Part shown: piece after piece, positions 8,811 through 16,909 of the stretch
Position numbering within the stretch: the stretch's first letter is position 1
Layout: each line of letters begins with the position of its first letter
From: Thiobius zoothamnicola
GTDB taxonomy: Bacteria > Pseudomonadota > Gammaproteobacteria > Chromatiales > Chromatiaceae
Assembly: GCA_963678215.1 (NCBI GenBank)
Contig: OY782758.1
Location: 1-64,000, forward strand
DNA: 64,000 nt
Direction: 5' to 3'
Program-made: the position numbers and the translations under genes
Notes under the pieces: model-generated
What the model saw: the letters and a program-made list of their open reading frames with translations, nothing else
Databases searched by the model: none
Told to the model about the DNA's origin: nothing

Positions 8811-9139
8811 AAAGGGGTCCTGGGGTGACAAATAGCCCGGATGATACAGAAGCTGAAGGCGTAAGAAAAACCAGATGCTGGCGACGATTCTGTTGCAATG
8901 ACATCTGTTTTGCGTATTGCGGAATTGGCTTTAACAGGCGGCTGGGAATGCTACTCAGGCGGCATGATAGGGCGTTAAGAATAATCTCAAAATGTGCATT
9001 GATGTCCGATAAACGGCGCTTTCTCGGTTATTTTCGCCTTGTCTCCCACTTACCTGAGCGAATGTTAATGGCTGGTTAAAAGCAAGAGGCAGCAAAGCGC
9101 AGCCTCTTGAGGATATTTCGCTAAGTCTGAACCGCTGGG
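8811..9139. other. Intergenic region with no gene seen
   Basis: This gap holds the start region of the minus-strand HAD operon and, at 9077-9110, the terminator of the urtA-like gene. The short open frames in it show no recognisable protein or good ribosome-binding site. Confidence 0.6.
9077..9110 (-). terminator. Rho-independent terminator of the urtA-like gene
   Basis: CAAGAGGC pairs perfectly with GCCTCTTG around an 11-nt loop. Read on the minus strand the stem is followed by CTTTTAA. It lies about 30 bp beyond the stop codon of the urtA-like gene. Confidence 0.75.
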
Positions 9140-10435
9140 TTATTGAGCGTTCTGACCCGAGCATTTAGCCGTTTTAACATGGTAATTGCCGCAAGACAGA
9201 GGTGCGCGCCAGTCCGCAATCAAGTGTTTTGAACCGGGTAGATAGTCAGACCAAGCGTCGCCAACCACCAAACCATTGGTTTGGTGCACAATCTCGAATT
9301 GGCCATCATCCTGAATTTCACCGATCAGTACCGGCTTGGTGATATGGTGATTCGGCATCATAGCGGAGACGCCGCCGGATAAATTGGGCGTGGTGACGCC
9401 GATAATCGCTTCGGATACGGCTTCTGAGTCAGTCGTTCCGGCCTTTTTAACGGCTTCAATCCACATATTAAAACCAATATAGTGCGCCTCCATCGGATCG
9501 TTGGTGACGCGTTCCTCGCTTTGGATGAAGTCATGCCAAGCTTCGATAAATGCTTCATTGGCTTCTGCATCTACGCTCATGAAGTAGTTCCAGGCCGCTA
9601 AGTGGCCGACCAATGGTTTGGTATCAATACCGGATAATTCTTCTTCGCCGACAGAGAAGGCCACGACGGGTATATCTTCCGCTGACACATCTTGATTACC
9701 CAATTCTTTGTAGAAAGGCACATTGGCGTCGCCATTGATGGTTGAAACCACGGCCGTTTTTTTGCCTGCTGCGCCAAACTTCTTGATGTTGGAAACAATA
9801 GATTGCCAGTCTGAGTGACCGAATGGCGTGTAGTTAATCATGATGTCGTTTGCCGCAACCCCTTTACTCTTCAGATAGGCTTCCAGAATTTTGTTGGTGG
9901 TGCGTGGGTAGACATAATCGGTACCGGCCAACACCCAGCGCTTGATGCCTTGCTCCATCAGATAATCAACGGCTGGAATGGCTTGTTGGTTAGGCGCCGC
10001 GCCGGTGTAATACACATATTTGGAGGATTCTTCGCCTTCATATTGCACAGGATAGAACAGCGGTGTTTTCAGTTCCTCCACGACGGGTAGGACGGATTTG
10101 CGTGATACGGACGTCCAACAACCGAAGATGGCTGCCACGCCATGGTTGGAGACCAACTCACGCGTTTTTTCCGCGAATAAGGGCCAGTTGGAGGCTGGAT
10201 CAACCACCACAGGCTCCAGCTTTTTGCCCAGCAGGCCGCCTTTTTTATTTTGCTCCGCAATAAGCATCAACATGGTGTCTTTCAGCGTCGTTTCAGAAAT
10301 TGCCATGGTGCCGGACAGGGAATGCAGAATACCGACTTTGATGGTGTCAGTAGCCTGAACTGTGGTAGTGATTGTGACGGTTGAAATAACCGTCAGAACC
10401 AATGCCAATTTATCAATATGAGCTTTAAATTTCAC
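9140..10435 (-). CDS. urtA: Urea/short-chain amide ABC transporter substrate-binding protein (UrtA-like)
   Basis: A 431-residue periplasmic binding protein with a signal peptide (residues 1 to about 28, ending TTTVQA). The mature part opens with IKVGILHSLSGTMAISETTLKD, a hallmark of the UrtA/AmiC/FmdD group, and continues through FGCWTSVSRKSVLPVVEE and the YPVQYEGEESSKYVYYTGAAPNQ region shared by urea-binding proteins. The start is a GTG at 10435 with AGGAGAG upstream. The permeases and ATPases urtBCDE and urease genes are not adjacent, so the gene is an orphan here; it could also act as an amide sensor. A terminator follows. Confidence 0.85.
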   Translation of the reverse strand: MKFKAHIDKLALVLTVISTVTITTTVQATDTIKVGILHSLSGTMAISETTLKDTMLMLIAEQNKKGGLLGKKLEPVVVDPASNWPLFAEKTRELVSNHGVAAIFGCWTSVSRKSVLPVVEELKTPLFYPVQYEGEESSKYVYYTGAAPNQQAIPAVDYLMEQGIKRWVLAGTDYVYPRTTNKILEAYLKSKGVAANDIMINYTPFGHSDWQSIVSNIKKFGAAGKKTAVVSTINGDANVPFYKELGNQDVSAEDIPVVAFSVGEEELSGIDTKPLVGHLAAWNYFMSVDAEANEAFIEAWHDFIQSEERVTNDPMEAHYIGFNMWIEAVKKAGTTDSEAVSEAIIGVTTPNLSGGVSAMMPNHHITKPVLIGEIQDDGQFEIVHQTNGLVVGDAWSDYLPGSKHLIADWRAPLSCGNYHVKTAKCSGQNAQ

Positions 10436-10738
10436 AAGTGGACTCTCCTAAAGGGATATCGATAGATAGGTCGTCATGAGGCTGGCGCATGCAATTTTGA
10501 CGCCCTGCTGCTCGTGGTAGGCGTGAAACCGGTAGGGTTTAATTGGGTTATTGAACACCCTGTCAGTCTTATGGTCGCAGGTTTGCGACGTATTAGTAAG
10601 CAGCATCCATGCCAATATGGATGCTGGTATTTGCGTTCAGCATATTGTACGGAGTGCGATGAGAGTCAGGCGCGGCTTAGAGAGTATCGTGCATCAAAAT
10701 AAGGCGGATGGCCCTGCATAACGCACTAAAATCGCACA
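10436..10738. other. Intergenic region upstream of the urtA-like gene
   Basis: It contains the ribosome-binding site and presumably the promoter of the minus-strand urtA-like gene. Near its right end, CATAAC (10717-10722) and GTTATG (10739-10744) form an inverted pair around GCAC repeats, which resembles a very short or eroded integron recombination site. I found no convincing gene or riboswitch. Confidence 0.5.
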
Positions 10739-10792
10739 GTTATGTGTAAACCAATTGCCCCGCCTTTAGTTATCAATTAAGATAACCTACAT

Positions 10793-11113
10793 ATGAACTG
10801 GAAAATCACCTTCTACAATCAAAAAGTTAAAACAGAAACGCTGAATTTCCCTTCAGGTATTTTGGCTAATTTTTTGCACATTGGTGAAATGATTGAAAAA
10901 CTTGGCCCCAATCTGGGCAAGCCATACGTTGGTTATATTAGTTCAGGCCTCTATGAAATAAGGTCAAAAGGCAAAGAGGGTATTGGTCGTTCTTTGTATT
11001 GCACAGTAAAAGAGCAAGAAGTCATCATTCTCCATTCATTTATCAAAAAAACACAAAAAACGCCGAAAAAAGCGCTTGATATTGCTAAAAGACGTATGAA
11101 AGAGGTTCAATAA
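10793..11113 (+). CDS. RelE/HigB-type toxin of a type II toxin-antitoxin pair
   Basis: The 106-residue basic protein resembles phage-derived Gp49-like/HigB toxins of the RelE superfamily: the central GKPYVGYISSGLYEIRSKGKEGIGRSLYC contains the conserved LYEIR core, and the end HSFIKKTQKTPKKALDIAKRR matches the F-x-KK-(T/S)-(Q/P)-K-TP pattern. Such toxins cut translated mRNA on the ribosome. The stop overlaps the start of the downstream antitoxin by 1 bp. Toxin-first order is typical of higBA pairs. It lies within an integron-type cassette. Confidence 0.85.
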   Translation: MNWKITFYNQKVKTETLNFPSGILANFLHIGEMIEKLGPNLGKPYVGYISSGLYEIRSKGKEGIGRSLYCTVKEQEVIILHSFIKKTQKTPKKALDIAKRRMKEVQ

Positions 11114-11412
11114 TGAGTCGCCCTACTTTTTCAGATTTCAAACAGGAAGCCCTTGGAGAACTAGAAGTACGAGAAGAATATCTTGCATTAAGTGCAACTT
11201 ATGATTTACGTAAAAAACTTATCGCACTACGTCAAAAAGCCGGGTTAACACAACAACAATTGGCCACTGTATTACACACTCAAAAAAGTAATATTTCCCG
11301 GCTTGAGAATGTTAATTCAGCAATATCGCCCAAGCTATCAACCATTGAGCAATATGCTCATGCGGTTGGTCATGAGGTGAAAATTGAATTTGTACCTAAA
11401 AATCACACATAA
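11113..11412 (+). CDS. HigA-type XRE antitoxin
   Basis: A 99-residue protein with a Cro/CI helix-turn-helix (about residues 35-90): LIALRQKAGLTQQQLATVL then KSNISRLEN. It should bind and neutralise the upstream RelE/HigB-type toxin and repress the operon. The ATG overlaps the toxin stop. The stop codon (TAA at 11410-11412) lies inside the attC site, as usual for cassette genes. Confidence 0.87.
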   Translation: MSRPTFSDFKQEALGELEVREEYLALSATYDLRKKLIALRQKAGLTQQQLATVLHTQKSNISRLENVNSAISPKLSTIEQYAHAVGHEVKIEFVPKNHT

Positions 11413-11456
11413 CACGGCGCTCCAGCGGACACCCAACACTCAGCCAGGCGTTAGCC
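11408..11456 (+). repeat. attC site of the isolated toxin-antitoxin cassette
   Basis: It begins ACATAACACGGCGCTCCAGC, right at the antitoxin stop, and ends CCAGGCGTTAGCC. The outer arms (TAACACGGC and the GCGTTA side) are inverted, the expected R''/R' layout of an attC. The central part is short. Confidence 0.6.
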
Positions 11457-11554
11457 CACAAATACCCGATAGGATAAGACGTTTTGCGCAATCTTACTGG
11501 GAATGTAAAAGTGTAAAATCAACGAGGTAAAAAAACACCTTCAGGGGGAATCGC

Positions 11555-12082
11555 ATGAAAAATATAATGATGGTCTTGTTCTGCACATGGTTTTTAATCG
11601 GCTCGGCGATGGCGGATGGCCATGGCGGGAAAGCACCAGCTCAGCTCACGAGTATGGATATGCGTCATATGGTTGAGCAAAGCATCCAGCATTTCAAATT
11701 GGCGGAGGATGTGACCATTGATGATGCGATTGATTCCATGATGCTGCGTGCCAATGGTCTGAACTTTAAGCTAGTCGCCGATTTGCCTTTGTCAGAACAA
11801 GTGGAGGCGATGGGCGAGGAAGCCAACTATATGCGCATTCTGGCGTTTTGCGATGCGTTGATCGCCAAAAAAATGGTCGAATACAATCTGATTTTTGCCG
11901 GTTTCTTACCCTGCCGCATTGCTGCACTTGAAGACAGTGATGGACAAGGCTGGTTAGTCACTATGAATATGGATATGATGCTGCACGCGGTTGATTTGCC
12001 GGATGACCTCAAGCCATTGGCTCAACAAGTCCGTGACACTATTTACAGCATCATTGATGCTGGTGTGAATGGCGATTTGTAA
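11555..12082 (+). CDS. Exported DUF302-family protein
   Basis: A 175-residue protein with a cleavable signal peptide (residues 1 to about 20, ending SAMA-DG). The region FLPCRIAALEDSDGQGWLVT resembles the lPCR...y.d..g motif of DUF302 proteins, a family of unknown function often found in sulfur and metal-stress settings. The mature protein is acidic and probably periplasmic. Next genes in the same direction are a DUF350 membrane protein and a lytic transglycosylase. The ATG at 11555 follows AGGGGGAA. Confidence 0.65.
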   Translation: MKNIMMVLFCTWFLIGSAMADGHGGKAPAQLTSMDMRHMVEQSIQHFKLAEDVTIDDAIDSMMLRANGLNFKLVADLPLSEQVEAMGEEANYMRILAFCDALIAKKMVEYNLIFAGFLPCRIAALEDSDGQGWLVTMNMDMMLHAVDLPDDLKPLAQQVRDTIYSIIDAGVNGDL

Positions 12083-12273
12083 ATCAATCCGTATTTATTG
12101 CGATAAAACAACTGGCCAGGCCTGTTAAGGAAGAGCCGTCCTGGATTTTTTCTATGGTTCTTTTTGCAGGTTCGCTAAGTCGCTGATAAGCGGCATTGAT
12201 TTAACGGGATGACGCTTATTTCAGATTTAGGATTGCTTAGCGGCTGCTCATACCAACATTACAGGTGGTTGAC

Positions 12274-12504
12274 ATGCCGGAGACTTTAGATCCGCTCTTG
12301 CTTAATCTGTTGTATACCTGCATGGGAGGCGCGCTGACGCTTTTGTTTATGTGGGTCGGGTGCAAAGTTTTCAGTCATATTGTGAACTTCAGTATCCCGG
12401 TGAAGCTTGCAGAGGGAAACATGGCGGTTGGTTTGATGATTATGGGAATGTTTATCGGTATCGGCGTCGCTATGGGGCTGGTGATCGGTATGGGTTTAAA
12501 TTGA
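12274..12504 (+). CDS. DUF350-family small membrane protein
   Basis: This 76-residue protein has two membrane helices (about residues 8-32 and 49-74) separated by NFSIPVKLAEGNMAVG, which matches the conserved loop of DUF350 proteins. The function is unknown. The ATG at 12274 has AGGTGG 5 bp upstream, better than the in-frame GTG at 12265. The lytic transglycosylase gene starts 6 bp after its stop, so the two are probably one transcript. Confidence 0.75.
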   Translation: MPETLDPLLLNLLYTCMGGALTLLFMWVGCKVFSHIVNFSIPVKLAEGNMAVGLMIMGMFIGIGVAMGLVIGMGLN

Positions 12505-12510
12505 TTCATT

Positions 12511-13083
12511 ATGTGGCGATACGGCGGGTGGTTAATGGTATTACTGATACCAGCGTTGGTTTACGCTGGTACGGTAAAACATGTTAAGCATAAACATTGG
12601 ACCAAGGAATATGACCACCACTTCCGTAAATACGCCAAGCACTATTTCGGTCCTCATGTTGATTGGCATTGGTTTAAAGCCCAGGCCATTGCCGAATCAG
12701 GCTTGAATCCCGATGCGATCAGTTCTGCTGGCGCAGTGGGCATCATGCAAATATTGCCAAGCACTTATCAGGATATTGCCAAGCAGAATCCCTTTTTAGC
12801 CGATATTAAGGAACCGCGTTGGAATATTGCCGCCGGCGTGTTTTATGACCGGTATCTGTATTTAAAATGGAAGCGTAAAAACAATATCCGCAATCAGGAT
12901 CGTTTTAAATTCACTTTCGCCAGTTACAATGCGGGTTTTGGTGGGATATCGAAAGCTGTGAAGCGGGCTGAGCGTCGCCGTGGCAAGGTGGTGAATGATT
13001 GGGATCAGGTTGAGCCATTTGCGCCGAGAGAGACCCGTGGTTATGTTAAACGCATTGAGAAACTGATGCATCATGCGCGCTGA
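12511..13083 (+). CDS. Lytic transglycosylase with SLT domain
   Basis: A 190-residue protein with an N-terminal signal sequence (about residues 1-19). The Slt/goose-lysozyme-like domain shows AIAESGLNPDAISSAGAVGIMQI, with the catalytic Glu in AES, followed by PSTYQDIA and FTFASYNAGFGGI (the AYNAG motif). It cleaves peptidoglycan glycan strands in the periplasm with formation of anhydromuramyl ends. The gene directly follows the DUF350 gene and overlaps the next ORF by 11 bp. Confidence 0.88.
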   Translation: MWRYGGWLMVLLIPALVYAGTVKHVKHKHWTKEYDHHFRKYAKHYFGPHVDWHWFKAQAIAESGLNPDAISSAGAVGIMQILPSTYQDIAKQNPFLADIKEPRWNIAAGVFYDRYLYLKWKRKNNIRNQDRFKFTFASYNAGFGGISKAVKRAERRRGKVVNDWDQVEPFAPRETRGYVKRIEKLMHHAR

Positions 13084-13345
13084 TGCCCCACCGCTTGAAG
13101 CCGTCATCGAACTGTTCCAACAGGCTCCTCACTCAGCTCCGGCGCTTACGCTATACGCTTTGGTCAGTACGCTGGAGCTTCCCCAAAGCGGTTGTTTATT
13201 TAAATTGGATAAATTGCAGGATTTGGATCCTGCGCAGCGCCAATTAGCTTACCAGTTGATGGAAATGATGGTTGCTGGGGAAAATCAAACGGAACAGTGG
13301 AAGACCGCCAAACGGCGGATGGATACATTGATACGCGCTGGTTGA
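13073..13345 (+). CDS. Small protein of unknown function
   Basis: A 90-residue, mostly helical soluble protein that starts 11 bp inside the 3' end of the lytic transglycosylase gene. I do not recognise a family. The overlap and codon use like its neighbours suggest it is expressed from the same message. Confidence 0.5.
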   Translation: MRADAPPLEAVIELFQQAPHSAPALTLYALVSTLELPQSGCLFKLDKLQDLDPAQRQLAYQLMEMMVAGENQTEQWKTAKRRMDTLIRAG

Positions 13346-13487
13346 AGATGAGCGCATTGGGTAAATTTTCAAATAAATTCAGCCATTGCGTCATAGTTTG
13401 TGAAGCCTTGCTGCATCGGGGCCTTAGCTGGAATTTATATCAACCCCATGATATTTTCAGCACATAATCTTTGCTATTCAGGCAGTC

Positions 13488-14648
13488 ATGAACAAGCTAC
13501 TTTCCTTATTGCTGACTTTGTTATTCAGTTGGAATGCTGTTGCGAATAACGGACAAGTACAGGTAGAAGGAGCGCGCATCTGGCAGGCACCGGATCATAC
13601 CCGGTTGGTTTTTGATATCAGCCGACCTGTTGACCATAATATTTTCAAGTTGAAGAAACCGGAGCGTCTGGTGATTGATTTCACCAATTGCGCCGTCACC
13701 CCCGGTTTCCAGGCAGATGATATCGCCAGCAAACACCTCAAAGGCATCCGCTATGCGTCACGCGCAGGCAATGATTTGCGCGTTGTGCTGGATCTGCGGC
13801 AAAGCATGCGCCCCAAAACTTTTGAGCTTAAGCCTAATGCGCATTATGGGCACCGATTGGTTGTCGATTTACATGATAACCCGTCAGGTCAACCGAAAAT
13901 CGCTAAAAGTGTTAGTGACATAAAACATCGGCGTGATGTCGTGGTGGCGATTGACGCAGGGCATGGCGGAGAAGATCCGGGTGCTATCGGCCCGACCACA
14001 GGTGCCAGAGAAAAGCGCATTACTTTGCAGATTGCGAAGCGCATTGAAAAATTAATCAATGCCCGGCCTGGCATGAGCGCGATATTGACCCGTACTGGCG
14101 ATTACTATGTCGGGCTGCGGAAGCGGATACAGATTGCGCGCAATCATAAAGCGGATTTATTCGTCTCAATTCATGCGGATGCTTTCCGGGATAAGTCGGT
14201 GCGGGGTGCTTCGGTTTATGTCTTGTCAAACCGGGGCGCATCCAGTGAAGCGGCGCGTTGGTTGGCCGAACGGGAAAACGCGGCGGATTTGGTGGGTGGA
14301 GTCAGTTTGGATGATAAAGACGATATGTTAGCGTCCGTGCTATTGGATTTATCTCAGGCCGCGACTCAAGAGGCCAGCTTGTCTGCGGCTGATCAGGTGT
14401 ATCGCCATTTACGTAAAATCGGCAAAGTGCATGGTCGGCAACGTGTGCAGCGGGCTGGATTTCTGGTGCTTAAATCGCCGGATATTCCATCTTTGCTGAT
14501 TGAGACCGGGTTTATTTCAAACCCGACTGAAGAGCGAAAATTGCGTACCCCGCAATATCAGCAAAAGATGGCGGCGGCGATTCTGCAAGGCATAGAGCGA
14601 TATTTCCGGGAGGCCCCGCCACCTGATACCTTGTTGGCGGAACGTTGA
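13488..14648 (+). CDS. amiC: N-acetylmuramoyl-L-alanine amidase with AMIN domain (AmiC type)
   Basis: A 386-residue exported protein with signal peptide (1-19, NAVA), an AMIN septal-targeting domain (about 25-130), and a zinc amidase_3 domain (about 150-375). Zinc and catalytic residues are visible in AIDAGHGGEDPGA (His), the Glu of GAREKRITL, SIHADAF (His) and LIETGFISN (catalytic Glu). It removes stem peptides from peptidoglycan for daughter-cell separation. In many relatives the gene lies next to mutL; here it stands alone, convergent with comF 16 bp away. Confidence 0.9.
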   Translation: MNKLLSLLLTLLFSWNAVANNGQVQVEGARIWQAPDHTRLVFDISRPVDHNIFKLKKPERLVIDFTNCAVTPGFQADDIASKHLKGIRYASRAGNDLRVVLDLRQSMRPKTFELKPNAHYGHRLVVDLHDNPSGQPKIAKSVSDIKHRRDVVVAIDAGHGGEDPGAIGPTTGAREKRITLQIAKRIEKLINARPGMSAILTRTGDYYVGLRKRIQIARNHKADLFVSIHADAFRDKSVRGASVYVLSNRGASSEAARWLAERENAADLVGGVSLDDKDDMLASVLLDLSQAATQEASLSAADQVYRHLRKIGKVHGRQRVQRAGFLVLKSPDIPSLLIETGFISNPTEERKLRTPQYQQKMAAAILQGIERYFREAPPPDTLLAER

Positions 14649-14664
14649 TGTTTGCTCATCGGGG

Positions 14665-15432
14665 TCAGGGGTGGTGATCAAGGGCTGGCGGTTTTTGTCT
14701 TGTCCTGCCTTCCTGTTTCCCGGTTCTGGCGATTGCCCAGATTGCAATATATTTCACTCCGGCGCGGCGTAAGCAACTTGCCGCTGCGCGTGCTGTCGCA
14801 CCAGTTGTCATCACATCATCAATCAAGGCTATCCGCTCGGGGATGTGTGTATAAGCGGGTTTGATCTGGAAAGCCTGTTGCACTTGTCGCTGTCGTTGTT
14901 TCCGATTCGCACTCCGTTGATCCGGGCCGGGTTGAACACGCAACAGCAAATCCATGTAGGCAGGAATCCGTGTGCGGCGATTCACCCAATAAGCCAACTC
15001 CGCCGCTTGATTAAAGCCGCGGTGTTTGAGCCGACTGGGATGCAAGGGAATCGGCACCAGCGCATCAACGGTGGCTGCGCACTCAACAATGTGCTGGGCT
15101 AAATAGCCCCCTAATAGCCGCCCCATGGATAAGTGATGTTGATATTTGAAGCGGCTGATCATCTCGTCAATGGGTGGCGCATAACGGAATGGTGCTATGG
15201 CCTCATCAAACGCGGGTGGATCAACCAAACACTCGCCGCAAAGTGGGTTGGCGATATCTACATCCGCCAATGGCAAGGCGCAACGTTTGCAGGCCTGATC
15301 CAGGTGAGGTAAGTCTGCTTCGCAGATCTCACATAATGCCTCTTCCGTTGGTTTGTCACATAACGCGCAATAGGTTGGGCATATCGCGTTCTGTATAGTT
15401 TTTAGCCAATTGTTGACTTTATTGATATTCAT
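14665..15432 (-). CDS. comF: ComF-family amidophosphoribosyltransferase-like protein
   Basis: A 255-residue protein with an N-terminal zinc-binding region (CPTYCALC, CEIC, CKRC, CGEC; residues 18 to about 69) and a C-terminal phosphoribosyltransferase fold with the PRPP loop IALIDDVMTTGAT. ComF proteins are linked to natural transformation, handling single-stranded DNA after uptake. The gene is directly upstream of and divergent from the membrane gene before bioB, a placement common in gammaproteobacteria (comF beside bio genes). Confidence 0.88.
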   Translation of the reverse strand: MNINKVNNWLKTIQNAICPTYCALCDKPTEEALCEICEADLPHLDQACKRCALPLADVDIANPLCGECLVDPPAFDEAIAPFRYAPPIDEMISRFKYQHHLSMGRLLGGYLAQHIVECAATVDALVPIPLHPSRLKHRGFNQAAELAYWVNRRTRIPAYMDLLLRVQPGPDQRSANRKQRQRQVQQAFQIKPAYTHIPERIALIDDVMTTGATARAAASCLRRAGVKYIAIWAIARTGKQEGRTRQKPPALDHHP

Positions 15433-15495
15433 TGGTTGACAGGTGATAAACCACCCTTGAAGATAATGCGCTCTTGCAACAGGATAAAAAGATCC

Positions 15496-15927
15496 ATGAT
15501 GAGCGACTCAACTGAATCAGATATTTCCCAACCTCGTATTGTGTCCGCCAAATCAGCGCGTTTCGCTGCTATGCAGATGGATTTGGGCAACATGATCAGT
15601 ATATTGCTGCCACCATTACCTGTACTTTGGTTTGGTGTTTCCATGTTGATTTACGCTTTGCATCGACATCACCCGGATGAAAAGGTGGGACGTTATACCC
15701 AGTGGGCCGCTTATCGTTTTTACGGCGTTATGGGACTGATTATCCCGGTTGGCACCTTCTTTCCCGGTAATGGCGTGATGCCCTGGTTGATCGCCTGGGG
15801 ATTGGGGATCGTCATTATCGTGCCTTGGTCGATATGGTCCATCTTATCCATTTATCGGGATGTCTGGCAGGATATTGAACTGCCCACAGAACAAACCACG
15901 CCATCGGGAGAATTCAGCAATGCCTGA
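15496..15927 (+). CDS. Small integral membrane protein upstream of bioB
   Basis: A 143-residue protein with three hydrophobic segments (about residues 34-55, 75-92 and 97-118). No family is recognised. The tandem ATG codons at 15496/15499 follow an AGGAT-like site; the frame extends upstream to 15436 but without a good ribosome-binding site. Its last codons overlap the bioB start by 8 bp, so bioB translation is probably coupled to it. Confidence 0.6.
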   Translation: MMSDSTESDISQPRIVSAKSARFAAMQMDLGNMISILLPPLPVLWFGVSMLIYALHRHHPDEKVGRYTQWAAYRFYGVMGLIIPVGTFFPGNGVMPWLIAWGLGIVIIVPWSIWSILSIYRDVWQDIELPTEQTTPSGEFSNA

Positions 15928-16909
15928 CGCTAACTTACGCCATGATTGGTCCCTGACTGAGATAGAAGAGTTGTTTGCCTTGCCTTTCAACGATTTACTG
16001 TATCGGGCGCAAACTGTGCATCGGGAGCATTTTGATCCCAATCAGATTCAAGTCAGCACCTTATTATCCATCAAAACCGGTGCCTGCCCGGAAGATTGTG
16101 GTTATTGCTCACAAAGCGCCAAACATCATACGGATTTGGAGCGCGAAAAGCTGTTGCCTCTGGATGAGGTTCTGGCAGCCGCTCAGCAAGCGAAAAATAA
16201 GGGTGCGACCCGTTTTTGCATGGGAGCTGCCTGGCGTAACCCCACGGACAAAAACCTCGACAAAGTGATTGATATGGTAGTCGCCGTGCGAGGTTTGGGC
16301 TTACAGACCTGCGTCACTTTGGGCATGTTGAACAAACCGCAAGCGCAGCGTTTGCGGGATGCCGGACTCGACTATTACAACCACAATCTGGATACTTCGC
16401 CTGAGTTTTACGGCAATGTCATTGGCACGCGCACGTTTGATGATCGCCTGGAAACTTTGCAACATGTGCGCGATGCTGGCATCAATGTTTGTTCAGGTGG
16501 CATTTTAGGCATGGGGGAAAAGCCGCGTGATCGCGCACGTCTACTACAGGAATTGGCGAATATGCCTGCACACCCTGAATCTGTGCCGATCAATTTGCTG
16601 GTGCAGATTGAAGGCACGCCGCTGTATGGCGCGGATAAACTGGATCCGTTGGAATTTGTGCGCACCATCGCTGTGACCCGCCTGCTCATGCCAAAAAGTT
16701 ATGTGCGCTTATCCGCCGGGCGCACTGAGATGAGTGATGAATTGCAGGCTTTGTGTTTTATGGCTGGGGCGAATTCGATGTTCTATGGTGAACGTTTATT
16801 AACCACTGACAATCCTGAAGCAGATCGAGACCAGCAACTTCTTGATCGGCTTGGCATCCACATGGAATCCAGCGGAGATGATCATTCGCCAGTCTGCTGT
16901 GCGGCCTGA
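15920..16909 (+). CDS. bioB: Biotin synthase
   Basis: A 329-residue radical SAM enzyme that inserts sulfur into dethiobiotin. The radical SAM motif CPEDCGYC is near residues 55-62, and the further conserved cysteines occur in LQTCVTLGML and VCSGGILGMGE. I used the ATG at 15920 (MPDANLRHDW), preceded by GGGAG; the open frame extends 60 bp upstream into the neighbouring gene without homology. It shares one base with the bioF start (TGATG). Confidence 0.95.
   Translation: MPDANLRHDWSLTEIEELFALPFNDLLYRAQTVHREHFDPNQIQVSTLLSIKTGACPEDCGYCSQSAKHHTDLEREKLLPLDEVLAAAQQAKNKGATRFCMGAAWRNPTDKNLDKVIDMVVAVRGLGLQTCVTLGMLNKPQAQRLRDAGLDYYNHNLDTSPEFYGNVIGTRTFDDRLETLQHVRDAGINVCSGGILGMGEKPRDRARLLQELANMPAHPESVPINLLVQIEGTPLYGADKLDPLEFVRTIAVTRLLMPKSYVRLSAGRTEMSDELQALCFMAGANSMFYGERLLTTDNPEADRDQQLLDRLGIHMESSGDDHSPVCCAA

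Larger units (their letters stand above)
10739..11456 (+). mobile_element. Single integron-type gene cassette carrying a toxin-antitoxin pair
   Basis: The unit is bounded on the left by a core-like GTTATGT (10739-10745) and on the right by GCGTTAGCC (core GTTAGCC at 11450-11456). It contains a compact two-gene toxin-antitoxin operon that ends next to an attC-like palindrome. The composition is more AT-rich than the flanking genes. This is the architecture of one mobile integron cassette, about 25 kb from the main cassette array in this window. Confidence 0.6.

Noticed and set aside
10436..10738. Possible riboswitch (for example guanidine-I) upstream of the urtA-like gene
   Set aside because: The conserved guanidine-I blocks are not present on the minus strand.
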